Of a stretch of DNA of 64,000 nucleotides, positions 17,330 through 26,483 are shown one piece after another. The translations under genes and the position numbers were made by a program. This DNA comes from Litchfieldella anticariensis FP35 = DSM 16096. Lineage in GTDB: Bacteria > Pseudomonadota > Gammaproteobacteria > Pseudomonadales > Halomonadaceae. The stretch covers positions 258,552 through 322,551 of the forward strand of contig NZ_KE332388.1 of assembly GCF_000409775.1 (NCBI RefSeq). Reading direction: 5' to 3'. The notes below the pieces were generated by a model. It was not told the DNA's origin, did not search any database, and worked only from the letters and a program-made list of their open reading frames with translations. Within the stretch, counting starts at the first letter, position 1, and the number at the start of each line of letters is the position of its first letter.

Positions 17330-17997
17330 GGTCGAACCTCTGGATGAACCAAACCTGGCTCTACGCCAGTATGATAGGTTCGACGGAGAATTTCCGTCGA
17401 ATGAGAGAAGTCAGCTTCTCCGCTTTTAGGCGATGGTTGAAGCGAACCAGTGGATGATCTCCACTTGGATGAACCGGTGTTTTTCAGTATAGCTGGAGAC
17501 TATCAGACCTGCCCCACGCTTCCAGCCAAAGCCCTATAGTGACGAATGAGATCTCCAGGAAACACTGATTTAGTCGTGATTAATAAATAATGAAAATCAT
17601 GCAAAGGACTGACTTTATCAGGATAAAAACAGGAAAAACATACTAATAAAGCAAATACCATCAGGATGAATTTTAGTTTTCTTGGCAACGAGAGAAATCG
17701 AAAGCTGTCCGGCGTTGTGCAATTCATTAATGATGAACTGCTCGGTATGACTCGCCAATGTCCTCTATTTCGACAGTGTCGTGGCTGCGTCCTATGATTC
17801 CGAATCTGGCTAGTTTTTCCTATTCGCGGGTATACACTGCAAACACGCAGCCGAGGGAAAACACCATGCTGGCTCCCAAACTCTATCACGGTTGCTCAGT
17901 ATCAATATCGAAGCAAAAGCGCTGATAGCCGACTTCCAATAAACGCGCATCAACCGTAAGCTGCTTTTCTCTTTCGCGCATCTGCGAGGGTATCCCC
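17330..17997. other. 668-bp stretch without a convincing gene
   Basis: Locally AT-rich, especially 17570-17690, unlike the flanks. One weak minus-strand frame (17727 to 17503, 74 codons) would encode a peptide with one hydrophobic helix (KFILMVFALLVCFSCFY) but has no ribosome site. The right end holds the promoter region of the EamA transporter. I recognise no repeat or RNA here. Confidence 0.4.
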
Positions 17998-18888
17998 ATG
18001 TCACCAGTCGATGCACTACGCCTGATCCTACTGTCCACGCTGTGGGGGATGTCGTTCATCTTCATGCGGGTCGCCGTTCCCGAGTTCGGCCCCATCCCCC
18101 TGATTTTGGTGCGTATGGGCGTAGGTTCTCTACTGCTGATTCCACTGCTGCTCAGCCTGCGCTATCTCAAGCTGGTGTGGGAAAACAAAGGCGGCCTGTT
18201 GTTGCTGGGTCTGACCAACCACGTGCTGCCCTTCACTCTGCTGGCCTTGGCCACGACACGCCTTGAAGCAGGGTTCACGTCCTTGATCAACGCCACTACA
18301 CCCATTTTCACCGCGCTACTGGGTGCCATGTTCTTCACCACTCCAGTGCAGCGTCAGCAGTATGTAGGCTTGGCGATGGCTTTCTTTGGGGTGTATGTGC
18401 TCTCGGCCAACCGACTGGACTTTACTTTAGGTGGCGATGGCTGGTTCATTCTCGCCGCACTAGGCGCCACCTTCTGCTATGGTGTCGCCACCAACTATTC
18501 CAAGACCCACCTGTCACACCTTCCCATACGGGTGCTGGCAGCGGGCAGCACCGCCATGTCCGCTTTGATCCTGCTGCTTCCTGGCTTGCTACTGTGGCCT
18601 TCCGAACCCATCAGCGGCCTGGCCTGGTCCAATGGCCTGGCATTGGCGGTGCTCAGTACCACCGTCGCCTTCCTTCTGTATTTCACCTTGATCTCCAGTG
18701 CCGGGGCAACTGCCACGTCCACAGTCACCTTCCTGGTACCGGTGAGTGCGCTGATCTGGGGCTACTTGCTGCTGGGAGAGGTGCTAAGCCTGCAGGTTCT
18801 GATTGGTATGACAATCACCCTGGTCGGGACGGCTATCGCCACCGGGATCCTGCGCCTGCGCCGGCAATCTTCAAGCCCTCAGTCATGA
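17998..18888 (+). CDS. EamA/DMT-family transporter
   Basis: 296 residues with ten membrane helices in two EamA halves. The first opens LRLILLSTLWGMSFIFMRVA and ends GVYVLSANR; the second opens GWFILAALGATFCYGVATNYSK and ends with LGEVLSLQVLIGMTITLVGTAIATG. GAGGGTATCCCC precedes the ATG. Members export amino acids or other metabolites; the substrate is unknown. Its stop overlaps the terminator of the convergent fatty-acid genes. Confidence 0.87.
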   Translation: MSPVDALRLILLSTLWGMSFIFMRVAVPEFGPIPLILVRMGVGSLLLIPLLLSLRYLKLVWENKGGLLLLGLTNHVLPFTLLALATTRLEAGFTSLINATTPIFTALLGAMFFTTPVQRQQYVGLAMAFFGVYVLSANRLDFTLGGDGWFILAALGATFCYGVATNYSKTHLSHLPIRVLAAGSTAMSALILLLPGLLLWPSEPISGLAWSNGLALAVLSTTVAFLLYFTLISSAGATATSTVTFLVPVSALIWGYLLLGEVLSLQVLIGMTITLVGTAIATGILRLRRQSSSPQS

Positions 18889-18918
18889 AAAACGGCAGTG
18901 TCGTCATCGACACTGCCG
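18888..18918 (-). terminator. Intrinsic terminator of the enoyl-CoA hydratase gene
   Basis: A perfect 11-bp stem (CGGCAGTGTCG / CGACACTGCCG) with a TCAT loop, followed on the minus strand by TTTTT (complement of 18888-18892). It lies 43 bp after the hydratase stop. Confidence 0.85.
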
Positions 18919-18960
18919 CTCAGTATTGCTTGCCGCAAGCCCCCTATCGGGCTTGATCGA

Positions 18961-19734
18961 TCAGAAGTTCGCTTTACGCTTCTCAAGGAAAGCACTCATC
19001 CCCTCATGTTGCTCCTCACCGGCGAAGCCCAGTGCAAACAAGCTGGTTTCCAGTGCCAGAGCACTGTCAAGGTCTTGATTCTGGCCATAGTGGATAGCCT
19101 GCTTGGCGGCACGCACGGCGTTGGGACCATTACCGGCGAGCTGCTGAGTAAGCTCCTCGGCCACCGACTCCAGCTCGGCTTGTGGCACCACGCGGTTGAC
19201 CAGCCCGATACGCAAGGCCTCATTGGCGTCAATCTTGCGACCGGTGGTGATCAGATCGAGTGCCATGGCGGGACCAATACGGCGCGGTAGGCGCTGGGTG
19301 CCACCAAAGCCGGGAATCACACCTAGCCCGACTTCTGGCTGGCCGAAAATGGCGTTGTCGCTGGCCACGGCCCAGTCGCAGGCCAAGGCCAGTTCGCAGC
19401 CACCACCCAGACAGAAGCCGTTGACCAGTGCCACCACCGGTACCGGCAGGCGCTCCAGACGCTTGATGGTGGCCAAGGCCTGGCTGGCGAACTGGTGAGC
19501 CTGTTCCGGCGTCTTGTCGCGCATCTCGGCGATATCGGCACCGGCGACGAAGGACTTCTCGCCAGCACCGGTGATCAATACTGCACGTAGGTCGCTACGC
19601 CCTTCCAGTTCGGCCAACACCGCATCCAATTCGATTAACAGGCCGCTATTCAATGCATTGAGTGCCTTGGGGCGGTTCAGCGTCAGGCGCATGACACCAG
19701 CACTGCCCCGAGTTTCAATCAGCTTGTCGCTCAT
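18961..19734 (-). CDS. Enoyl-CoA hydratase
   Basis: 257 residues from ATG 19734, with AAGGAG upstream. The crotonase fold is clear: NRPKALNALNSGL, AGADIAEM (oxyanion-hole region), and NGFCLGGGCELALACDWAVAS with the following FGQPEVGLGVIPGFGGTQRLPR. The two catalytic glutamates expected after GGGCE and at the PEVGLG segment are both present. It hydrates trans-2-enoyl-CoA to (S)-3-hydroxyacyl-CoA. The 3-hydroxyacyl-CoA dehydrogenase gene next upstream carries out the following step. C-terminus EEQHEGMSAFLEKRKANF is typical of short-chain (FadB-like/PaaF) enzymes. Confidence 0.92.
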   Translation of the reverse strand: MSDKLIETRGSAGVMRLTLNRPKALNALNSGLLIELDAVLAELEGRSDLRAVLITGAGEKSFVAGADIAEMRDKTPEQAHQFASQALATIKRLERLPVPVVALVNGFCLGGGCELALACDWAVASDNAIFGQPEVGLGVIPGFGGTQRLPRRIGPAMALDLITTGRKIDANEALRIGLVNRVVPQAELESVAEELTQQLAGNGPNAVRAAKQAIHYGQNQDLDSALALETSLFALGFAGEEQHEGMSAFLEKRKANF

Positions 19735-19840
19735 GATGACTCCTTGTGAGTGGGAACGAACTGTCCTGACACAACCTACCGATCGCTTGGTTGGGCGACA
19801 ATCCCCTCTTTGGTCATGTTGTCCGAATAGCATGACCCTC

Positions 19841-19918
19841 GTGGGAGCGCAGATCTTCTGCGCGATCCGGCCGCCAGGCCGGCTTTTGCGACTCCTTCAT
19901 CGCGCAGCGAAGCTGCGC
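19841..19918. repeat. REP-like cluster of three hairpins
   Basis: Between the hydratase and dehydrogenase genes: GCGCAGA-TCT-TCTGCGC (19847-19863), CCGGCC-GCCA-GGCCGG (19867-19882) and GCGCAGC-GAA-GCTGCGC (19902-19918). The block opens GTGGGAGCGC. The outer hairpins share the GCGCAG arm. This resembles the intergenic REP elements of pseudomonads and Halomonadaceae. Confidence 0.6.
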
Positions 19919-19964
19919 TTGTATGTTTGAACTGAAGGGCAAGGCTCAGAACTCGGAGTGCAGC

Positions 19965-20813
19965 CTATTCGTAGATATGAAAGCCGCGCCCACTCTTTCG
20001 ACCGAGATAGCCAGCATCCACCATGCGCTTGAGCAACGGACAGGGGCGGTACTTGGGATCGCCGAAGCCATCCTGTAGTACTTCCATGATCGACAGGCAT
20101 ACGTCCAGGCCAATCAAGTCGGCTAGCGCCAGAGGGCCCATGGGGTGAGCAGCGCCGAGTTTTATCGCCTGGTCGATGTCCTCGGCACTGGCAACCCCTT
20201 CCTGGAGCAGGAAGGCCGCTTCATTGATCATCGGCACCAGCAAGCGGTTGACGGCAAAGCCCGGGGAATCGGCGATGGCCACAGCGGTCTTGCCCAGTTC
20301 CCCAGCCAGCGCTTCGACCTTCACCACGGTAGCGTCCGACGTTTGTTCGGCGCGGATCACCTCGACCAGATTCAGAACTGGCACCGGGTTGAAGAAGTGC
20401 ATGCCCACCACCCGCTCGGGGTGTTCGCTGACGGCGGCCAGTCGGGTCAAGGATAGGGAGGAGGTATTCGAGGCGAGGATGACGTCCTGATTCAGCGCAG
20501 AAAGGTCTCGAAACAGCTTTTCCTTGAGCTCCGACTGTTCGGGCGCCGCTTCGATGATGACTTCGCACTCGGACAACGCTTCCAACGAGGTGGTCTTGTC
20601 GAGTCGCGTCAAGGCCGAGCTTCGCTCTTCCTCGCTGAGCTTATCCTTCTCGACCAGACGTGAGAGTCCCTGGTCGATCTTACCCTCGGCACGTTCGAGT
20701 TGAGTCTCGGCCACGTCATACAGCTTGACCTGACGGCCACTGGTCAGTAGTACCTGGGCAATACCCTGCCCCATGGTACCAGCGCCAACCACACCGATTG
20801 CCTGCTTGTCCAT
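19965..20813 (-). CDS. 3-hydroxybutyryl/3-hydroxyacyl-CoA dehydrogenase
   Basis: 282 residues from ATG 20813 with GGGAGG upstream. The Rossmann loop GVVGAGTMGQGIAQ (residues about 7-20) binds NAD. The family signature VVGMHFFNPVPVLNLVEVI and the DSPGFAVNRLL motif, containing the catalytic His and structural Asn, are intact; the C-terminal domain has GAAHPMGPLALADLIGLD. It oxidises (S)-3-hydroxyacyl-CoA to 3-ketoacyl-CoA. The downstream enoyl-CoA hydratase supplies its substrate, as in beta-oxidation, phenylacetate or butyrate metabolism (PaaH/Hbd types). A REP-like block separates the two. Confidence 0.93.
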   Translation of the reverse strand: MDKQAIGVVGAGTMGQGIAQVLLTSGRQVKLYDVAETQLERAEGKIDQGLSRLVEKDKLSEEERSSALTRLDKTTSLEALSECEVIIEAAPEQSELKEKLFRDLSALNQDVILASNTSSLSLTRLAAVSEHPERVVGMHFFNPVPVLNLVEVIRAEQTSDATVVKVEALAGELGKTAVAIADSPGFAVNRLLVPMINEAAFLLQEGVASAEDIDQAIKLGAAHPMGPLALADLIGLDVCLSIMEVLQDGFGDPKYRPCPLLKRMVDAGYLGRKSGRGFHIYE

Positions 20814-20903
20814 CGCATTCCTCCCATATCCGTGAGTCTCGAAAAGCGTTGAACATAAGGTGCACTGGCCAAACGCCGGCGTCCAGTGCAAGCAGCCAAG
20901 CCG

Positions 20904-22340
20904 TCAGCTTCTGTTCGCCTGATACGCCTCGGTACGCGGCTCTTCGTCTTCGGCATGGGCTTGCTCGGGTCCGCCATTCTCGACCGTGCCATTTCCAACG
21001 TAGTAGTCGACATGAGGCTGATCCTCGCGTGGCGGACCAACCACTGGTTCGGCCACTTCCACATCGGGTACTACATCGGAAAGATCCTCGACATACTCGT
21101 GCTCGATGGCACCCTGCACCAGTTCCTCGGTCACGTTGAGTTCGGCACCCACCATCGTCTGGGGAGGATTGGCCACGAAGGGCGCCACGGGAATCGGTGC
21201 TGGCCGCACGCTACGACGCCAGAAGAAGAACGCCACCAGGATCACCCCCAGCGCACCCATCGACCAGAACAGGCCTCCGTCTCCCACGGCAGTCATTACT
21301 GGAGTGATCATCGGCGGACTAAGGGTCGAACCAATGGCATTGATCAGAAGCAATCCTTGGCTCATGCGCACCAAGGCCCCAGCAGGAGCTCGGTCGGCAG
21401 CATGGCTGACTGCCACCGGGTAGAGGGCAAAAGCACCACCACCAAGGAAGAACAGTAGCCCGGCTAGCAACCAAGGCGAAGCTGGCAGGAACAACATGGC
21501 CAGCGAGATCGCGGTGGTAAATGCACCGATCACGATCAACACTATCTGCCGGTCCTGCTTGTCCGACCAGCGTCCGATCGGGTACTGCAACAGCATGCCG
21601 CCCAGCACTACCACTGCCATCATCCGGCCGACTTCGGCTACCGAAAGCCCAGTGCGCTGCAGATACAGCGGCAACAGCGTGTAGATAGCCGCCACCGCCA
21701 GCCCAGAACCGAAACACCCCATCACCCCAGTAGGGGTTATCATGATCAGGCGGTGCGGCGGCAGTGGCTCGGCATGTTCGATCAGCGGCGACACCCGCGG
21801 GATCATCGCCATTGGCAGCACCGATAGCGACGCCAGCAACCCAATCACCATGAATGGGGTTGTCTCACCGGCGGCATCGGTCACCCCTAACAACAACTGC
21901 CCCAGCACGCCGGCAGCATATAGCGAGATCATGTACAGCGCCAGCAGGCGCCCGCGCACCTTGGTCTCCGATGACGTCAGCAGCCAACTCTCGATGACCA
22001 GATACACGCCCACCGTGGCCCAGCCACCAATCAGGCGCAGCACGAACCACGACCAAGGATTCAGCCACAGTCCCTGAAGCAGCACGGTGACCGCCACTAG
22101 TGAGGCAAAGCAACCATAAGCGCGGATATGGCCAATCCGAAGCAATAACCGGTCATTCAACATCGCCCCGAGTGCCAGGCCGATGAAATAGGCCGACGAT
22201 ACCCAGCCGATAACCAATGCGGACTCGCCCGCCGCATCGAGACGCAGGGTAATCAGGGTGGCCAGGAAGCCATTGCCGATGCCGAGAATGAACAATCCCA
22301 GAAGGGGGGCCAGCGCCATGGCCAACAACTGCCGTGACAT
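20904..22340 (-). CDS. MFS transporter, YcaD-like, with acidic C-terminal tail
   Basis: 478 residues from ATG 22340, with GAGG 9 nt upstream; an upstream in-frame ATG at 22388 would add 16 residues. Twelve helices with the MFS loop ALGAMLNDRLLLRIGHIRAYG (between helices 2 and 3) and the linker RWSDKQDRQ place it near the YcaD/UMF group. The last 90 residues are cytoplasmic and acidic (NVTEELVQGAIEHEYVEDL ... AEDEEPRTEAYQANRS), longer than usual for the family. Substrate unknown. Confidence 0.85.
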   Translation of the reverse strand: MSRQLLAMALAPLLGLFILGIGNGFLATLITLRLDAAGESALVIGWVSSAYFIGLALGAMLNDRLLLRIGHIRAYGCFASLVAVTVLLQGLWLNPWSWFVLRLIGGWATVGVYLVIESWLLTSSETKVRGRLLALYMISLYAAGVLGQLLLGVTDAAGETTPFMVIGLLASLSVLPMAMIPRVSPLIEHAEPLPPHRLIMITPTGVMGCFGSGLAVAAIYTLLPLYLQRTGLSVAEVGRMMAVVVLGGMLLQYPIGRWSDKQDRQIVLIVIGAFTTAISLAMLFLPASPWLLAGLLFFLGGGAFALYPVAVSHAADRAPAGALVRMSQGLLLINAIGSTLSPPMITPVMTAVGDGGLFWSMGALGVILVAFFFWRRSVRPAPIPVAPFVANPPQTMVGAELNVTEELVQGAIEHEYVEDLSDVVPDVEVAEPVVGPPREDQPHVDYYVGNGTVENGGPEQAHAEDEEPRTEAYQANRS

Positions 22341-22512
22341 GAGCGGATGCCTCACGCGGATAGATTTTGGACGAGAAAGCGACGCCATGACGCCGGGAGA
22401 ATAACCAGAAAATCGCGCGGCGAATATAAGCCCAGACTAGACGTTTGCCAAACGATTTCGCCACCTAAGACAGGGATTTTTTCTTCGATAACCCATGCTT
22501 ATCGAGCGGCGC

Positions 22513-23160
22513 TCAAAAGTGCTTGCGCAACAGCACCACGTCGTTCGCAGGAAACTCGACACTCATGTCGAGGTGCTCGCCGAGCCAGAGGAAGGTAACT
22601 TCGCTGAAGAAACACACATGGGTCGGGTCGTGGGTATAGCGCCAGTTCGCGAAGGCTTGCGGCGAGATCACGCGTTGGGTCATCAGTCCCAACCAGCCAC
22701 CGGGGCGCAGCAAACTGGCAAGCCGCTCGAGCTCGTGCCCGGGAGCGAATAGGTGCTCGACCACTTCGGTGGCAGTGATGAAGTCGTATTTCCCCTCGAG
22801 AACTTCCTTGCCTGGTGCATAGAAGGGGTCATAGATGGCCATCGGGTAGCCCGCCTCCTCGAACATCACCGACAGGGTCGGCCCCGGTCCGGCACCGAAG
22901 TCCAGCCCACGCGCCCCCGGCGCCAAACGCTCGCACAACGGCTCGAACAACCGCCCCAGGAAACGCCGGTAGCCGCGATCGCCGGGCGAGTTTTCGTGCA
23001 GATCGTAGACTGCCCGTTCGTCTTCAGAGCCCAGGCGCTGGTCCAGTGATACGAATACCAAAGCGCAAGTGTTGCACTGCCAGTAGTCGCGCTGCATACC
23101 GCGATGATAGTGAACGGGCCCGCGAGCACCACATAACGGACAGGACAGCGACTGACTCAT
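22513..23160 (-). CDS. Class I SAM methyltransferase with N-terminal zinc ribbon
   Basis: 215 residues. An N-terminal CxxC pair (CPLCG and CNTCA, residues 7-34) forms a likely zinc ribbon. The SAM-binding loop follows at GLDFGAGPGPTLSVM and the acidic motif at MAIYDPFY. FITATEVVEHLFAPGHELERL and LLRPGGWLGLMT are later motifs of the Methyltransf_23 family. The C-terminus has THVCFFSEVTFLWL. Target unknown. Domain layout resembles methyltransferases that modify small molecules or sugars. Confidence 0.85.
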   Translation of the reverse strand: MSQSLSCPLCGARGPVHYHRGMQRDYWQCNTCALVFVSLDQRLGSEDERAVYDLHENSPGDRGYRRFLGRLFEPLCERLAPGARGLDFGAGPGPTLSVMFEEAGYPMAIYDPFYAPGKEVLEGKYDFITATEVVEHLFAPGHELERLASLLRPGGWLGLMTQRVISPQAFANWRYTHDPTHVCFFSEVTFLWLGEHLDMSVEFPANDVVLLRKHF

Positions 23161-23242
23161 CAGCGTATGCTCTTGGTAGAAAACGATATTCCGCCAAGCC
23201 TAGTGACTCTGGGTGGAAACTGCATCTGCAAGGGAGAACGCC

Positions 23243-23623
23243 ATGCTGTCAGGCCTCGACCACTTGGTCGTCACCGTCACCGATATACCACGTGCCGTAG
23301 ACTTCTATACTCGTGTGCTTGGCCTGGAGACCCGTTATCGCGATGCCGAGCGCGTCGACTTGATGCTCGACGGCCTCGCGTTACGCTTGCACCAGGCCGA
23401 TACTCCCGTCAGTCCAAAAGCCACCACTCCCACGCCGGGAAGCCTCGATCTGTGTTTCCGCAGCGTGCTACCCCTGGAAGAGATCCAGCGCCACCTGGAG
23501 GCGCTGGCTGTGTCTGTGGAACTCGGCCCGGTCACCCGCGAAGGTGCCTTGGGCCCTATTGAATCACTGTATCTCCGCGACCCGGATGGCAACCTGCTGG
23601 AGATCTGTCGTCCGACCCGATGA
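23243..23623 (+). CDS. VOC-family (glyoxalase-like) protein
   Basis: 126 residues from ATG 23243 with AGGGAGAA upstream. One VOC unit pair is visible: LDHLVVTVTDIPRAVDFYTRVLGLE with a metal His, then LRLHQ, LDLCF and SLYLRDPDGNLLEICR with a metal Glu. These positions fit the HxxE-type metal site of glyoxalase/dioxygenase folds. The family includes virulence-associated and antibiotic-resistance proteins as well as detoxifying enzymes; no specific substrate can be named. Confidence 0.87.
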   Translation: MLSGLDHLVVTVTDIPRAVDFYTRVLGLETRYRDAERVDLMLDGLALRLHQADTPVSPKATTPTPGSLDLCFRSVLPLEEIQRHLEALAVSVELGPVTREGALGPIESLYLRDPDGNLLEICRPTR

Positions 23624-23688
23624 TGGCATCGACGCGCCAGGCGGTTATCATGTGGCCCGAATCGTAACCTTCAGGGACGAGACCTGCC

Positions 23689-24069
23689 ATGAACGACAAT
23701 ACATCTCCTCAGGCCAGCGCCCATGAATCCGAACAGACCAAGGGTCCCGATACCACCATGGCGATGGTGGTCTACGCTCTCTATCTGGCCAGCATGATCG
23801 TCGGTTTAACGGCACTGGTTGGCATCGTCATCGCCTATGTCTACCGTGGCAAGGGGCCGGAGTGGCTCGATGAGCACTACCGCTACCAGATCCGCACTTT
23901 CTGGATCGGCATGCTCTATGGCCTGGTTTGCGTGGTGTTGGCACTCATCGGCATCGGCTTTCTATTGATGATCATCCTGGCCGTGTGGTTGATCGTCCGT
24001 TGTGTCAAGGGTTTCAAGGGTCTGCAGGAAAAGCAAGCGCCTGCCAACGTGGATACCTGGCTGGTTTGA
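23689..24069 (+). CDS. DUF4870-type membrane protein
   Basis: 126 residues. A polar N-terminus (about 22 residues) leads to three membrane segments: MAMVVYALYLASMIVGLTALVGIVIAYVY, FWIGMLYGLVCVVLALIGIGF and LLMIILAVWLIVRCVKGF. The motif WLDEHYRYQIRTFW in the loop is the family signature. It is 6 bp upstream of the lipid A acyltransferase gene, so the two may be cotranscribed. Function unknown. Confidence 0.8.
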   Translation: MNDNTSPQASAHESEQTKGPDTTMAMVVYALYLASMIVGLTALVGIVIAYVYRGKGPEWLDEHYRYQIRTFWIGMLYGLVCVVLALIGIGFLLMIILAVWLIVRCVKGFKGLQEKQAPANVDTWLV

Positions 24070-24075
24070 TCGTTC

Positions 24076-25011
24076 ATGAATCGTCGCTATATCTTCTCCC
24101 CCTCATCATGGCAAGCTAGTGCTATCGCTGGGCTATGGCGCGCCCTGGCTGGCCGGCGTTTGCCGACCTTGTGGCGGATGGCCCGCTTGGGTGGCCCACT
24201 GGTGTACCGTTTCAGTCGTCGTGAACGCCAAGTCACCGAGATCAATCTGGCCGAGGTATTCCCCGAACGACCGGCGACCGAGCGCCGCCAATTGGCACGT
24301 GAAAGCCTGGTCCACTCCACCGCCACTATGCTTGAACTGGGCTTCGCCTGGATGGCCGCGCCCTCACGGGTGGAAGCGTCGATTCAGGAGGTCCACGGTC
24401 GTGAACTGCTCGACGAAGCCCGTGCCGAAGGCCGTGGCGTGATCGTGCTGGCACCCCACTTCGGTAACTGGGAAGTGCTGAATTTCTGGCTTTCCAGCCA
24501 CTTTCCGTTCACCGCCATGTACGAGCCACCCAAGATCGACGCCTTGGACCCAGTGACCCGCCAAGGCCGTGAGCGCATGGGAGCCAGTCTGGTACCCACC
24601 AATTCTCGTGGGGTTGCTGCCCTGCTCAAGGCTTTGAAACGCAGCGAAGCGATCGGCATTCTCCCCGACCAGGAACCCGATTGGGGCAGTGGCGTGTTCG
24701 CGCCCTTCTATTCGCGTGACGCCTACACCGCCACCCTGCTACCCAAGTTGGTGGCACGCACTCAGGCTCGGGTAGTCACGGGTGTGGCTCGACGGCTCAA
24801 TACCGGCCAAGGGTTCGCGATTCACTTTCTGCCCGCAGACGAGCGGGTCTACGACACTGACGAAATGCAATCCGCCACCGGCGTCAACGCCAGTGTGGAA
24901 GCCGCTATCGCCCTCGATCCCGTCCAGTACCAGTGGGAATACAAGCGCTATCGCAAGGTTCCCGAGGAACTCGCCGGGCATCCCCACTACAAGCGTTTCC
25001 GGCTGTATTGA
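24076..25011 (+). CDS. lpxL: Lipid A biosynthesis acyltransferase (LpxL/HtrB family)
   Basis: 311 residues. The catalytic HX4E motif is seen as H-FGNW-E near residue 127, and the ER-x-GAS and ILPDQEP segments are typical of LpxL/LpxM. The N-terminus has a membrane-proximal helix (WQASAIAGLWRALAGR). It transfers a secondary acyl chain from acyl-ACP to Kdo2-lipid IVA on the inner face of the inner membrane. LpxL versus LpxM cannot be settled by eye, and non-LPS acyltransferases share the fold. It is convergent with manC. Confidence 0.87.
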   Translation: MNRRYIFSPSSWQASAIAGLWRALAGRRLPTLWRMARLGGPLVYRFSRRERQVTEINLAEVFPERPATERRQLARESLVHSTATMLELGFAWMAAPSRVEASIQEVHGRELLDEARAEGRGVIVLAPHFGNWEVLNFWLSSHFPFTAMYEPPKIDALDPVTRQGRERMGASLVPTNSRGVAALLKALKRSEAIGILPDQEPDWGSGVFAPFYSRDAYTATLLPKLVARTQARVVTGVARRLNTGQGFAIHFLPADERVYDTDEMQSATGVNASVEAAIALDPVQYQWEYKRYRKVPEELAGHPHYKRFRLY

Positions 25012-25026
25012 CCGTACAGCGTCCCT

Positions 25027-25047
25027 GCCGGGTGGATCACACCCGGC
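25027..25047. terminator. Hairpin between convergent lpxL and manC
   Basis: GCCGGGTG pairs with CACCCGGC around a GATCA loop that includes the manC stop codon. It lies 16 bp after the lpxL stop. No strong T-run on either strand. Confidence 0.45.
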
Positions 25048-26446
25048 CGTATTGGTCGTCGAGTCGCACGATATCGTCCTCACCCAGATAGGTACCCGAC
25101 TGCACCTCGATCAACTCCAAGGCTATCCGTCCAGGATTCTCCAGCACATGCTCCTGCCCCACCGGGATGTATGTGGAACGATTCTCGCCGATCAGGAAGG
25201 TCTTGCCGCCGACACTCACCTGCGCGGTCCCTCTGACCACCACCCAATGCTCGGCACGGTGGTGGTGAAGTTGCCGCGACAACCTGGCCCCAGGCTCCAC
25301 GTGAATCCGCTTGACTTGGTAGCGTGAACCGATGTCGATGCGTTGGTAATACCCCCAGGGGCGGTGCACGCGAGGATGTTCGACCCCTTCACGACGACCT
25401 TCCACCAGCAGTCGCTCAACGAGGGTCTTGATGTCTTGTACCCGATCGCGCCTGGCTACCAGAAGTGCATCCTGGGTCTCGACGATGACCAGATCCTCGA
25501 CCCCCAGCGTTGCCACCAGACGCGAGTCGGCATGAATCAGGCTGTTGCGGGTATCCTCCGCGACCACGTCCCCCCATGCGGCATTGCCCTGCGCATCATG
25601 TGCTTGATGCTCCCATAACGCTGACCAGGAGCCGATATCGCTCCAACCGGCCTCGAGCGAGACCATGGCGGCATCGTCAGTCTCCTCCATCACTGCGTAG
25701 TCGATGGAGTTCGCGGGGCAGGCAAGGAAGGCGTCGGTATCGAGACGCAAGAAATCGAGATCGCTCTGGGCTCCGGCGACCGCTGCACGACAGGCATCCA
25801 ACATCTCCGGCTGGAGTCGCTCCAGGGCGTTGAGATAGCGCGAAGCGCGAAACAGGAACATGCCGCTGTTCCATAGAAATTCGCCACTATCGAGATAGGT
25901 TTGAGCCGTGTCGGCATCGGGCTTCTCGACGAAACGCCGCACGCGGTGGCCATCTCCTCCACCCAACAATTCGCCGCGTTGCAGATAGCCGTAGCCGGTT
26001 TCAGCATGCCTCGGCACCACCCCAAAGGTCACTAACCAGCCCTGTTCCGCAAACTTCACAGCGCGACCGACACTGGCTCGGAAGGCCTCGTCATCATGAA
26101 GCAGATGGTCGGCGGGTAATACCAGCAGCAGCGGATCATCTTCCCGACGGCTTGCCACCAGTGCCGCCACAGCGATCGCCGGCGCGGTATTGCGGCCCTC
26201 GGGTTCGAGCACCAAGGTAGCGTCTTCGATGCCTTGCTCGCGCAGTTGCTCAGCCACCAGGAAACGATGCTCCTGATGAGCAACGATGATAGGCGGAGCC
26301 TTGTTCAGCCCTTCCAGCCGAGCCAAAGTCTGCTGCAGCATGGTGGTCTCACCGGCCACGGCCAGGAACTGCTTGGGGCGGTGCTGGCGCGACAGCGGCC
26401 ATAACCGCGTGCCGTTGCCACCAGCCAGAATGACGGGAATCAACAC
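25037..26446 (-). CDS. manC: Mannose-1-phosphate guanylyltransferase / mannose-6-phosphate isomerase
   Basis: 469 residues, the usual length of bifunctional type II enzymes (AlgA/ManC/CpsB). The N-terminal nucleotidyltransferase has GGNGTRLWPLSR, LVLPADHLL and FVEKPD. The C-terminal cupin isomerase starts near RPWGYYQRIDIGSRYQVKRI and contains the metal motif QLHHHRAEHWVVVRGTA. It makes GDP-mannose and fructose-6-phosphate/mannose-6-phosphate for exopolysaccharide or LPS sugars. AGGGAGGG precedes the ATG. It is not in an obvious polysaccharide cluster here. Confidence 0.94.
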   Translation of the reverse strand: MLIPVILAGGNGTRLWPLSRQHRPKQFLAVAGETTMLQQTLARLEGLNKAPPIIVAHQEHRFLVAEQLREQGIEDATLVLEPEGRNTAPAIAVAALVASRREDDPLLLVLPADHLLHDDEAFRASVGRAVKFAEQGWLVTFGVVPRHAETGYGYLQRGELLGGGDGHRVRRFVEKPDADTAQTYLDSGEFLWNSGMFLFRASRYLNALERLQPEMLDACRAAVAGAQSDLDFLRLDTDAFLACPANSIDYAVMEETDDAAMVSLEAGWSDIGSWSALWEHQAHDAQGNAAWGDVVAEDTRNSLIHADSRLVATLGVEDLVIVETQDALLVARRDRVQDIKTLVERLLVEGRREGVEHPRVHRPWGYYQRIDIGSRYQVKRIHVEPGARLSRQLHHHRAEHWVVVRGTAQVSVGGKTFLIGENRSTYIPVGQEHVLENPGRIALELIEVQSGTYLGEDDIVRLDDQYGRV

Positions 26447-26483
26447 ATTTCCCTCCCTCGTTCCTCACTCGATGCAAGACGCG

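Noticed and set aside
17503-17727. 74-codon membrane peptide as a real gene
   Set aside because: No ribosome site and no family match; kept only as a note in the gene-free stretch.
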